From contig JAEMBT020000006.1 of the NCBI GenBank assembly GCA_018873245.2, positions 2,669,855-2,733,854 of the forward strand: 64,000 nucleotides of DNA, given 5' to 3'. Positions within the stretch are counted from its first letter, which is position 1; each line of letters opens with the position of its first letter. Below are positions 53,271 to 64,000 of the stretch, in pieces. Origin of the DNA: Archegozetes longisetosus (taxonomy: Eukaryota; Arthropoda; Arachnida; Sarcoptiformes; Trhypochthoniidae). Position numbers and translations under genes: made by a program. The notes beneath the pieces were generated by a model. It worked only from the letters and a program-made list of their open reading frames with translations. It made no database searches and was not told where the DNA came from.

Positions 53271-54326
53271 ATGTTACCAAGAGATACTGTTATAGGCAAT
53301 GATGAGCAGTGCTCGAGCATTCGGTGCTCGGTGGCGAGCACGAGCACTGAGCACTTCAATTTTGCCGAGCATGAGCGCATGCTCGAGCACCTTACTTTCG
53401 AGCATCGAGCACGAGCACCGAGCACTTAGTCCTAATATCAAAACTAATAAAAACGATGTCAACTGAATGTAAAAATAAATAATTTTATTGAATAAAACTA
53501 TGAGAACTGCTATTCTAACAAATTGATATAGTAATGTATTATAAAGTATGAGAAAGTTTTAAAGATTTAAATCAGATTTTTCTGTCATTTGCTTATAAAC
53601 CTCTATCCCCGGAGATTTACAATCAGTATTAAAGGGTTCAATATTTACTGTGGCGTCTGACGACCTTTTGAGCCTGAAACTAAAGTTAGAATTTTATATA
53701 AATATCAAATCTAAACAAATTTTGATTTAATTTTAAAGTTAACGTCCAATAATTATTTTCGTCCTTTTTTTAAACAGTTCGCTTATTTTATTGCAAAATG
53801 GCATCAGTTTTTATCGTTAAGCATATACTTGAACGGTATTTGATCTTACTTTTAACGTTTTGAATGTATTTTGCATTATATATGTTTAGGATTAAATCTT
53901 TCAATAGACATAAAGTTTGGACATAGTGCTCAGTTGCTGCTCGGTGCTCGAGCACCGAGCACGAGCGCGAGCACTGAGCACCAAATTTTGTCTGAGCACG
54001 AGCACCGAGCACGCTCATCATTGGTTATAGGCGACTTCAATATTGCTCCAGACCATAAAATTTCTTACTCTAAAGATCCAAAATCATTTAGTTACATTTC
54101 GGAAGTAAACAATCAATGTTATTGTTCAGATGTTAATAAGCAAGTTTATTCAGAAATCTTGAACGGAAATCCAATAATAGAAATAATTCGATTTTCTATT
54201 TTTTATTGGTTTAATTTTGTCCAGTTTTGTAGACTTAAATCTACGCTCGATCTTACTGAAAGAGAGATAATTGAAATGTCTTCTTTTATTTTGATACTTG
54301 TAACAAACAATTTGATAGGTTCTTAG
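53271..54326 (+). pseudogene. Possible endonuclease (EEP-type) fragment split by a hAT element
   Basis: Reading up to 53296, removing the element and one target duplication, and continuing from 54032 leaves one open frame: RDTVIGDFNIAPDHK, then about 90 further codons to a stop at 54326. GDFN is the signature of the exonuclease/endonuclease/phosphatase fold used by non-LTR retrotransposons and ExoIII-like enzymes. The N-terminal half of such a domain is not seen, and an in-frame TAG lies just upstream. The frame may be a truncated retroelement relic. Evidence is one motif only. Confidence 0.3.
53297..54023. mobile_element. Non-autonomous hAT-type element, 727 bp
   Basis: Perfect 11-bp terminal inverted repeats (CAATGATGAGC ... 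GCTCATCATTG) are flanked by a perfect 8-bp direct repeat GTTATAGG (53289-53296 and 54024-54031), the hallmark target duplication of hAT elements. Both subterminal regions are packed with GTGCTCG / CGAGCAC words in both orientations (53300-53430 and 53935-54010). No transposase is encoded. The perfect duplication suggests a fairly recent insertion. Confidence 0.85.
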
Positions 54327-56279
54327 GTAAGACTTACTCTTCTATTTTCAGAATAGAACCCTGGCTTACATTTGGGCATTATGAACTGAAGCAGACTTTA
54401 ACCAGAACTTAATGGATAAACCACATGTAGATAGCGTTGAGCAAAGATATGTATATACAATATCTTATGCTCGACAGTCAGCGAGTCTGATTTTCAATAA
54501 AAGTCATGTCTAAATCTTGATTTTGTCGTTAAACGATATACAACGCGATGTAATATTTGAAATTTCTGAGAATTTGAGTCCTATCATCCTACTAACTGCT
54601 TATTCTTTAGAAAAATGTTTCCTAACTGATGAGGTTCTAACTGAAGATTAAAACTGATGGTGATTTCAATTACTTTATAAACTGCTTATAATTTTTAGTC
54701 TGCTACAAGCTCACCACTTTTGAAAAAACAATTCAAAATTCGTGGAGAAAATTTTATCGAATCTTTCAAATTTAAAATAAGTAACATTGATTTTGCACGA
54801 TATTATGTTTGATGGATTTGCGAAGAAAATCTTATACGGCCATAAAATATTGCTGATAAAGATAATCAATTTTTTTAGATTAAATCTATTATCAAGTTCA
54901 TCTTTTGTTGAGTCTTGCTAAAGAAAACCTAAAATTTACTAATTCTAGAACACTTTGAGACAATTTGCATTCAAATCAAATTTATTGAAATTCCGAATGC
55001 AAAACACCTAAAAATTTGCAATTTCAATATTTTCAATTAAAAAACAGACAACTACTGAAGTAGTCAAACGAATCGAAGTGTAAATATTTATTCAAAAGTT
55101 TTCCATTTAACACAATAGTAGTTTAACTCAATAATGAAGATATTAAGTAATTAAGCGATTGAAAATATTAAAATATTTTGTTTTGCTAATATCGAGTCAC
55201 ACACTCTATCAATTAGTAGATTTGAAAACTTGTTTTGAGATTTTCAAAATCTGCGCCTCATAGTAATGTTGGTAATAGAACTACACATGCACTCAAATAT
55301 AAGTTACAGTCATTCGCGAAACTGTATTTTCTCCTACAAAAGTCAACCATTAATTGTAATGTTTTATCTTTCACTTCAACTTATATGAAATGTTTTGATA
55401 TCACGAGTTGATAGTGGAAGGCTTTGCTTGTAAAGTGCAAATATTGTAAATAATATTGATTTTATAATTTAATAAATCATTCTAATTATGAATTAACTGA
55501 CACTTAACTAGATGATCTACTCACCAATAGTTATGACAGAGTATATACTCAATAAAAGAGTAAGAAATTTATTTACAATAAATCTTTTTCAAACTCTAAT
55601 ATTGATTATTAAAATTAGATTAAATGTAGTAAATACTTTCATTGTAGTTATCATATCGATTGAATCTTGACTTTTGAAGCGAAGACCATTAAAAATTAGT
55701 TTGAATTAGCTATTCAATTTTCTCTTCAAGACTATTCGAGTCAATTTGTTTGAGACATTAGTTTGTTTGAGACATTCATTTTTAAAATGAGCTTTTATAA
55801 ACTTTATCAATAAAATATATGATTATTTAATTGATAAATATTGTTTAGAAAAATGTCTCACTTTTAATCTGACCGCTAATCAAATGTTGAGAATATATTT
55901 CTAACTTTATATAGCAAATTTTATTATTCACAAAATTGTCAAACTTATTGACAAAATCACAAATCAAATATGAATTTCTTCAGGTTTAAAAAGTTTGAAT
56001 AAAAAATAAAATAGAATTAATTAGTAGGTTATCAAAGCGTTGTTTGAGAAATGTTTGTGAAATGATTTAAGACAACAAGCTAAATTAAAGCCTTGTGAGG
56101 GTGCAGGCCACTTGTCTCAAACTGTTTTTCAGATGATAAGTTCAAATTCAAATATTTTCTTTATTACAGCTTTCATCGAATTGAAAACTATTAGCAGAGA
56201 TAGAAAATATTTGGCTAAAATTTGGAAAAAGTAAACCTGAACCTGAAATTTCATAAAATAAACAAGTAATGCAATTGCG
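54327..56279. other. Intergenic DNA upstream of TECPR1
   Basis: AT-rich, with no supported gene, RNA or clear repeat. The TECPR1 promoter presumably lies in its last few hundred bases, but I see no decisive element. Confidence 0.55.
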
Positions 56280-59200
56280 ATGCAATGCAACAATTTATGG
56301 GCAGTTGACAACTATGGAGCTGTATATTCGCTAAACATAAAGACTCGCCAATGGACTCAACTAAATTACCAAAGACTAGAATTTAAGCGCTTATCATCAT
56401 CTCCACTATCAATATGGGCCATAGGAGGCGATCATCAGATCTATATATACGTGCCCTCAACTGAAATCCCGATCAGAGTCTGTGCTCTGACTTATGAAAA
56501 TCAGAGATGGAATCCTTTGAGTCAATTCAGTTCAACATTACTGCCAACCGACAGACCACAATTCAGTTGTGCTGACGGAACACTAAATCTACCTAAGGAG
56601 TCATTTCAACTGCCTTCCAAGAGCTGGCAGTGGGAGAGCGATTGGTATATATAGAGTTGTTTATTCAATTTTTTAAAATCTGAAAAGTCTATATTAAACT
56701 TATTGGGAGTTCGTTGAGAACTTGTGCAACGAATAAATAAGCAAATGATAATAGCTGTAAACAAGTCTTGTGTATAGCACACCTAGATTACGATCTCTCA
56801 TGTGATTTCTTCTCATGTGTACTTGAAATTTTCGTGAAAATTTTCCCTAGTTTCATTCAGTATCATTTTTGGTTCAAAACAATTTTCTTACAAATGAAAA
56901 AATGGCAAATATTTTTACTCATTATGCAAACTATACAATAAATAATATTTGAGTCAAAATAACATGAAAAAAATTTAATTGCACTCAAATGTTTTCTCAA
57001 GAACTCTGAAATACCTTTGAAGATAATTAAATATTCAGGGTATTTCATACATAAACTTCAAGATAATTTTTGAAAATTTCCAAATTAATCAGATGCGAAC
57101 AAATCAATTTTTTTAAATGAATTAAAATTTAGAAATTTGCAATTCTAGGTATGTCGACACCAACATAGAAGGCGAACCACTAGGACCAGAAGGCTGGACC
57201 TATGCAATAGACTTCCCGATGAAGTTCGGCAGCGAAAGACGTTGGAACTCACTAGTTCGAAGACGTAGATGGTTAAGATTTCGAAGATACGTTTCGGTTA
57301 ATCAATGGGCACTCTTAGAGTCAATTCATGGTGATTTTGTAACTGAACCCTTCATCGATATCGCAACAGGTGGTTATGATATACCCGGTGGTAATCAGGA
57401 CTGTCTAGCCGTATGGGCTGTGACTGTTATTGGAAGGGTAATGTTCAGAAAAGGTGTGGAAAAGCTTTCACCTGAAGGTCAGGCCTGGATCAACATTGAA
57501 GTTCCTACTGGGTCAGAAGTCAATCAGATTTCCTGTGGCCCAACAGGCCTGACGTGGGCAGTCGCGTGGGATGGTTCGGCGTTAGTGCGTTTGGGTGTGA
57601 ATAGAGATAGTATTTCCGGGAACAGTTGGCTTCGAGTCGGAGCTCCAAATGAATCGAAATTAATGCAAATCTCTGTTGGTTGTGATGCCGTGTGGGCTAT
57701 AACCAGAGATGGAAAAGTTTGGTTTAGAAAAGGTGTCCGTGGATTGAACTGTGGTCATAACGATGCGTCGGCCACTGGTTCGGGCTGGGTCGAAATGATG
57801 CATCAAATGTCAATATTGTCGGTCACTGCTAATGATCAGGTAGGTTCCAATTTTTAATTTTTGCTATAAATCATATCAATCTCTTCATGTACGGTCTCGT
57901 CATTCAAAATTAATTTTATTTTGAAAATACTAGTAAAGTACAAAGATTTCGATGTAAATTCAAACGTTAAAATCTCTTGTTTCGATGGACTGAAAAACTG
58001 TAAAATACATAATTTGGCTAGTTTTTTATAAGCTATCAAACTTTGTTCATGTCAAGTAGAAAGATAGAATTTACTAATTTTCAAATGCTATCAAAACTGT
58101 AAAACTTATTAACAATATGGATAGGACGGCATATCAAAGTTCAAATTGCTACTTCCGGAAGGCAGAAGTAACTTCTTGAGTTAATATAATCTTTCAAAAT
58201 GTTTAAGTTGTCAAAGGGTGTAGGGTCTCGATTAGGTTAGGTTAGGTTGATTAATTTGATTAATTTTCAGCTCTTATTGCGTTACTGATTTTTACTTATT
58301 CTTATAGACAAACTTATTTAATTGTATTTCAATCTAGTATTAAATATTTGTCTAAACTGAGTAGTTCTAAATCTTGGTAGAGGAAGATAATTGCAATCTA
58401 CTTTAGATCAGCACAAGTATTAAAAATATAAATGTCTTAATTTTCAAATTTTGTAAGGTTTGGGCGTTAGGTAGTGACAGAAGATGTATTTACTTTCGGA
58501 CTGGCATCTCATACGGAGAGCTAACTGGAAAGTCGTGGAAGCTTGTGTCTCGACTACCAATTAATGTAGCCAATACCAAAAGTTCGAGCGAAGACAAAAG
58601 CCTTAATCAACAACTGGATAATATCAGTATTTCATCTGAAGACTCGTGTTTTTCATCTCAGTTACAAGACAACGATAACTGCGCTTGGATTTGGATATCG
58701 GCCTCAAGTTGTACTTTGAATACAGACTTATATTTGCAGTCCGGTTCGTCATCACTCGGGTCGCAGGCATCGCTCACACTATCGAATAATGTTGTCGACA
58801 ATTCTATAGTCATAGAAGAATGCGAATGGAGATCAAAAATATTATCGCTTTTACATGATAGGTATGAACAATTATCTTGAATATTCCACAGTATATTTTT
58901 ACAAACTCATGATAGGACACTAAAATGTTATTCTCATTAGTCAATAGTTGTATTAAGGAAAGAAATCTTAATAGTTCTTTATAATGACAAATTTGACTCA
59001 TATAGCATTTTCATAGGTATTAAATTGATATTTACCAAAACTTTTTACTACAAGTATATAAAGTACTGCATGTGGTGACCGCGAGTAATATAGAAACAGT
59101 AGTCATTTTTAAAATAGCTTCTGCTTAAAAAGATTTCCTCATCAAATTTCACATTTGATTGTAGTTGTATATGATAATTTAAAAAAATACAAAGTCCATA

Positions 59201-62200
59201 GTTTTGAAAATTCAACAGCCAGTCAATCAAAATCAGTAATTCAGTTTTCAATGCGAAACAAATATAGAAATCGAACTGAAATTTTCTATATTTCTCACAG
59301 TATCTTCGATAGTGGTTTCTAATGTTTAGTCAAAGGTGAATCAATTTTTAAATTTGTGTTCAGATTTTTTCTTTATATGTGAATGAACCAGAGGGAAATC
59401 ACAAACTGTAGATTCCTATAAATATGTTCTATGTCAATAAGTTTTTATGTGAGCTCAACCTTTGTGGAGGTGGTTCTCTTATTAATCTTTCGCGCCTTTA
59501 GGTTCGAGAGAGAAATGAAAGACTTTCAGTCGACATATCAAAGAGCCGTAGAATCGGGAACTTGGGTCAAGTCTGGAACATGTTATGTGGCAAAAGAAGA
59601 TAAAATAGACACTAATTGGTGTTTAGGACTACTTGAACTCGAAAGACAAGGCGCCGAAAGCACAACAGAAAGTGGAACTCTTACTGTATCTTATTCTTCG
59701 TCATCAAATCAGACATTATCGCCATCGATGAAAGCAAAACTGAAGAAAACTGTTCTTAATTTAGCAGAAGTTCTTTGTGTTTACAGTGATTGCTGTGATC
59801 GCGGACCAAATTTTGCAAATAATTGTTTAGTAATTATAACTGATAATTGTATAACAAAACTTAAATTTCGCTCCGAAACAGAACTGGACGACTGGTTAGC
59901 AACTCTTAATATGGTTTGTGGTGATCTGCATGGAATAAATGGCACGACTGCTACTTTTGGTGCTATTGCTTGGTTTTTAACACAAAAAGGTTAGCATTGA
60001 ATAAATCATGTTTTTGATGCATCAAAGTTATTTCCATAAAATCTATCCATACATTATTCAAAACAATTTTAGCTAGTTATGCAGAGAAATTCTCGTTTGC
60101 AGAACACTTTTAAACCTAGCTTTATTAACAGCTTTTTGAAACTAAAATTAATTTGATCATTTTTTAACTACTAAAACATGGTTAGGCTTTGAAATGTCGA
60201 TTGATAAAAAAACCATAAATTCCTCAAATATAACAAGAGAAGAAAAAATTTAGTACAAGATTATAGCTGATCTTTTGGTATATTTTAGTTGGTAGATCAA
60301 CAAATTTCAATAACTTACGTTGAATACCACAAATACGATGAGATTTTCAAGACTTCAAATACAAATCTTAATTTCTCGATAGTTCTTCAAATTTTTAAGT
60401 TGAAAGTTATTGTGAATATCACGGAATAGTAAGGTTTTAAGACTCTTAATTTTGAAAATTTAATTTTAAGGTGATGTATATGTTGGTCATCAAACAAGCA
60501 ATAAAAATATATTCTATTATCACTTATGTGGCGGTCATTTCCAACAAGTGACCACTTCTTCGAGAGTTTGTTGGGCTCTGTCTTATGATGGGGTCTTATG
60601 GGTATTCAATAACGGATACGGCGGTGGAGTTTATAGAGGAATAACTGGAGCTAATAGTAATTGCCATTCAATGACTGATACCATATTTTACTATTGCTAT
60701 GAAAATCAAAGATGGAACCCATTGATGGGATTTGCACCCAAAGGTATCAACGAATATAAATTATATCTAATATTTTTAACCAGTTTATTGCTATTTACAA
60801 TAATGGGTCTGAGACTTTACATCTTGATATAAACTTTCAAATTAAGGTGATATTCAACAGCAAATAATTATATAAGTTTAAAATAAATCTGTATTTATCT
60901 ACAGACAACATTTGGCCTCCACAATTAAATAGAGAACTTTGTAGTGACATCAATAGAATCTTTCAGAATTTTTTACAGCTTGAAAATTTTTAATTTAAAA
61001 GTTCAATTAAAGTTATAATTTTGTAATTGCCTGAAACTATGAAAGCTAATACACCTCTACCTAGGTTGCCTACTTTATTGCTGAAGCCTTTACTACCGCG
61101 CAAAAAATTACCATAATAATCTAACCTAATTATGAATACAAGCAAGCATATAGTTACCCAAATAATTTGTGATCTAACAGCAAGTATAATAAAAGTTTGC
61201 TTGATAATTTCCTCGTTCAAATTAGATTATCTATTTAGCCAACAGCAAAATTGATTTTCCATGCAACTTTCAAATATTTGTTCTGAAGGTTTGCCAACTG
61301 ATCGCTATATGTGGAGCGATGAGACTGGAAAACAAGAGTTAACCAAAGATAGTTTTAAACTTCCATCAAAGAACTGGCAATGGATTACAGACTGGAATAT
61401 CGACTACTCACTAACCGATGGTGTGGACTCCGATGGCTGGCAATATGCCATCGATTTTCCATTCGATTATCATTCCGATAGAAAGTTCACGGATTACGTC
61501 CGTAGAAGAAGATGGTATCGAAAATGTAAATTGACCACAACTGGTCCGTGGACTGATCTCTCAGCCATTCCTATCATTTGTATTTCTATTCGTTCCCCAA
61601 AAACTGATTCCAAGACTGACGGAGAAACGATTATTCACTCGTGGGCTATCAGTGCCGACGGTGACGCCTTATGCAGACTAGGAGTTAGTTCGATGTGTCC
61701 TCGCGGACTCTCGTGGCAACACGTGCCATGCGAACAACCATTCGTTAATGTAAGTGTTGGCGGACATGAGGGCTCAATACGAGTCTGGGCTATAGCCAGA
61801 GATGGATCAGCTTTTCTCAGGCATGGTATTAGTCAGGGTTCACCTTCAGGTATAGTTTTTTCGAACATGCTTAAAACAAATTGCTTTCACAAATCACTAT
61901 TCAAAACGAATACTTTTTCTTAAATAACAAGTTTTGAGACATTTTAGCTCTAGATAAAGATCAGTTTTTTATAATCGATATTTTTTTATGAAAGTAAAAG
62001 TCTTCCTCTTACTGCCACTTAAGACAATGTCTTAGTAAGTTCTTAAACACGAAACATTCGAGTGCTAACCTCACACTTAGGAGTGCTATACTGAGATGTG
62101 AAGGATAGTGTGACAGTTTTTCATTCCAAAAGCTCTCTTTGGATACTAGATTGCCCTTCATCTGTGTTTTGAGTGTTGACTGAGCCTCAAATAGTTTTTT

Positions 62201-63148
62201 TCATAAAAGGCCAATAGTTCATTGAAATTAGTACAGTACAAACTTATTTGCCAGGTTGTTTATTATGCTGATCGGTCAACTAACAACATGAAAATTTTCA
62301 GTTAGATGTAGATTTTCTAATCCTTAACTGACAGACTTTCTGCTGAATTGATTGATTCAAATTATTTCATAGTTTACAGTTCACAATAATTGCCTATAAT
62401 ATCTTATTCTAGATGCTTCTATGTTTATATTTGCGTCACATTTACTATAAGTAAAAGTTTAAGTTTCATATTAGCGATGTTTTGACAGAAAATTGATCTT
62501 TTAATTATATCTAACGAACGCGAGATAATGTTTATTATCAACTATTTTTAGAGAATGAAATTCTATTCAAATTAATTTTAAATTAAGTTTGTTTTTCACG
62601 CTTCCAATTGTGAAATTTAAGTTTCTTCTTTTGGATTAATTATTTCTATGTTTACAGTGAAATACAGAGTTCCATGAACTATGTACGAGAAAAGAATAAG
62701 CTTAAGAAGACTTAAAGCGTACAAATGTATGATTATTTGAATACTTCGCTTTTTTTTAGGTACGGTTTGGTTTCACATCGAACCACCTCGTTCTCAGTGT
62801 CCACTTAAACAGATATGTGTCGGAATGAGTACTGTTTGGGCTATTGATGCCAAAAATAGATTATGGTTTAGAGAAGAAATAGTTGCAACTTTTCCAGAAG
62901 GAACTCATTGGAAAAAAGTTGACGACAATGTGATCCAAATTTCTGTTGATAATTGCGATCAAGTCTGGGCTATTATCAGAAGATTAGAAAATGATTCGCT
63001 AGTCAAAAAGTTTGCTAAACGGACTGGTATTACATGTGATAATAGAATTGGCACAGACTGGCAAATTGTTAATAAATATTTAAATTGTTTGCAATATATT
63101 TGTACAGTCAATAATCATAATAATGAAAGTAATAGTATTTGTTCTTAG
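56280..63148 (+). CDS. TECPR1: Tectonin beta-propeller repeat-containing protein 1, 7 exons
   Basis: Orthologue of animal TECPR1, which binds damaged lysosomal or autophagosomal membranes and, in vertebrates, engages ATG12-ATG5 for LC3 lipidation. Exons 56280-56644, 57149-57839, 58458-58861, 59502-59989, 60471-60743, 61289-61849, 62760-63148 have GT/AG borders and matching phases (3171 nt, 1056 aa; human about 1165). The start is fixed by an in-frame TAA upstream; the protein begins MQCNNLWAVDNYGAVYSL. Order: tectonin repeat, dysferlin N/C pair (YENQRWNPLSQF, ESDWYVD, GWTYAIDFP, VRRRRWLRFRRY), tectonin repeats (WAVTVIGRVMFR, VWAITRDGKVWFRKGV), short linker, PH-type domain (about 490-650), GYGGGVYRG, second dysferlin pair (YENQRWNPLMGF, LPTDRYMWSD, GWQYAIDFP, VRRRRWYRKCKL), and tectonin repeats to the end. 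The linker before the PH domain is much shorter than in human. Confidence 0.95.
56490..57290 (+). other. First dysferlin (DysF) domain pair of TECPR1
   Basis: YENQRWNPLS (end of exon 1 region) through ESDWYVD, split by intron 1 inside the Trp codon, then GPEGWTYAIDFP and VRRRRWLRFRRY in exon 2. In vertebrate TECPR1 the N-terminal dysferlin domain recognises sphingomyelin exposed on damaged lysosomes. The Trp and Arg-rich framework is conserved here. Confidence 0.88.
58232..58246 (+). repeat. Short (TTAGG)3 run in TECPR1 intron 2
   Basis: Three perfect TTAGG units. Confidence 0.9.
59502..59989 (+). other. TECPR1 exon 4: PH-type domain
   Basis: Begins FEREMKDFQSTYQRAVESG, matching the pre-PH helix of human TECPR1, then WVKSGTCYVAKEDKIDTNW and a PH-like body ending SETELDDWLATLNMVC, the usual C-terminal Trp helix. 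The family's PH domain binds phosphatidylinositol 4-phosphate. Confidence 0.85.
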
Positions 63149-63372
63149 CAATTATTTGATTATTACTTAATTGATTCACTTTATAATCATATCTCAATGT
63201 TTATATAGAATTTGACTCAGCCTCAAAATATCACGATTTTTAGCAATTTATTTTAAATTATTCCAAAAACCCTGATTTAATATTCACTATGGTCTTGTGT
63301 ATATCAAGAATATCTTTGCGAGATTTTAAATTCCTGTCAAATATAGTTTTATTGTTACAGCCGGATTCAGTT
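63149..63372. other. 3' flank of TECPR1
   Basis: AT-rich with no canonical AATAAA immediately after the stop codon, so the poly(A) site is not resolved. Confidence 0.4.
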
Positions 63373-63654
63373 GTATTCCCAATGTTTGCATTGCTATTTC
63401 CGATATCAGGTTATATTCATTCAATGCGATTACTTAACGATCAATGGACTCTCAAAGTGTCAAAAATTAATTTAAAATATTGTTTCTCAATTGAATCGAT
63501 TTAATTTAAATTATTTTAGTCATTTGTTTAATTTGTTGTTTAAAACACTTTAAATTAATTTTTGACACTTTGAGAGCCTTATTGATCGTTAAGTGATCAC
63601 ATTGAACGAACATACACCGGATATTGGAGATAGCAATGCATAAATTGGAAATAG
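63373..63654. repeat. Long inverted repeat (foldback)
   Basis: The left arm 63373-63478 and right arm 63549-63654 are reverse complements with scattered mismatches. The innermost 28 bp are perfect (63449-63476 against 63549-63576, core CTCTCAAAGTGTCAAAAATT). The loop is about 72 bases of AT-rich DNA. A further partial copy of a TTTGCATTGCTATTT-like word appears beyond the right arm near 63690-63712. It could be a foldback transposon or produce a hairpin RNA. No coding potential is seen. Confidence 0.8.
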
Positions 63655-63727
63655 TTTTAAGAAGCGTACTACTTAAGTACTGCCCACTGCAAATAGCAAC
63701 GCAAACGTTGCAAGTATAACTCAATTT

Positions 63728-64000
63728 GGTTCTAATATAAACAGAATGTATAGAGTTATGTATTTTTGAATATGAAATTGATAATTTGTTAATTTAAAAA
63801 GTTTAAAATCTTAAAAAATTTTAAAATCATTAAAGTATTTGAAAAGTTTATCTTTTACTAGTTCCTCATTGCGTAGCAGAAAAGTTTCTTGTATCTGTTG
63901 AACTATCATTCTATATATGTGACATTAGCTCATAATTTTCAAAATAGATTTATAAATGAGTGTAAAATATATGGCGTTTACGACTTCTTCTTACTCGAGC
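63728..64000. other. AT-rich DNA at the window end
   Basis: No feature supported. It contains short repetitive AAAGTTTAAAATC-type words. Confidence 0.5.

Noticed and set aside
1-64000. tRNA and rRNA genes
   Set aside because: I looked for tRNA B-box-like GGTTCGA words in a cloverleaf context and for rRNA core motifs and found none that held up. A tRNAscan run would be decisive.

Overview
The window is a stretch of animal (arthropod) nuclear DNA. It is very AT-rich, with spliced genes (GT-AG introns), long intergenic spacers and small decayed DNA transposons. It is best explained as a mite genome, probably a trombidiform of the Parasitengona type. Two genes (a neuron navigator and a TECPR1 orthologue) are conserved animal genes. 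Between them sits a class I terpene synthase, a family reported as laterally acquired in trombidid mites (Leptotrombidium, Dinothrombium). The species assignment is inference.

Layout. Positions 1 to about 16900 hold no gene I can support; CT-rich tracts accumulate from 13.4 kb onward. From 16912 to 42452 (+ strand) runs a 15-exon neuron navigator (NAV/sickie) gene with an N-terminal calponin-homology domain, a long low-complexity middle, coiled coils and a C-terminal AAA+ domain. All proposed exon phases join, giving about 2092 codons. Its 4.3 kb intron 10 contains an intact, unrecognised 369-codon single-exon ORF on the same strand (36689-37798), a candidate nested gene. Two other introns carry degenerate tandem repeats, one of which runs into a splice acceptor.

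At 44599-46091 (- strand) is a two-exon terpene synthase of 369 aa with intact DDxxE, NSE and RY motifs. It lies tail-to-tail with the navigator. An internally deleted Tc1/mariner-type element with 28-bp terminal inverted repeats and a TA duplication (46239-47157) lies about 150 bp upstream of its start codon.

From 47 to 56 kb the DNA is a graveyard of mobile elements: a CTCGTCT-rich block, an 813-bp element with inverted ends made of reiterated GACAATTCGTC words, remains of a Cys-rich transposon-type protein, and a 727-bp hAT-type element with an 8-bp GTTATAGG duplication sitting inside a possible endonuclease fragment.

From 56280 to 63148 (+ strand) is a seven-exon TECPR1 orthologue (1056 aa) with tectonin repeats, two dysferlin domain pairs and a central PH-type domain. 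The linker that in human carries the ATG5-binding segment looks missing. The window closes with a long inverted repeat at 63.4-63.65 kb. The three main genes have no evident functional link (cytoskeleton, terpenoid metabolism, lysosome/autophagy).
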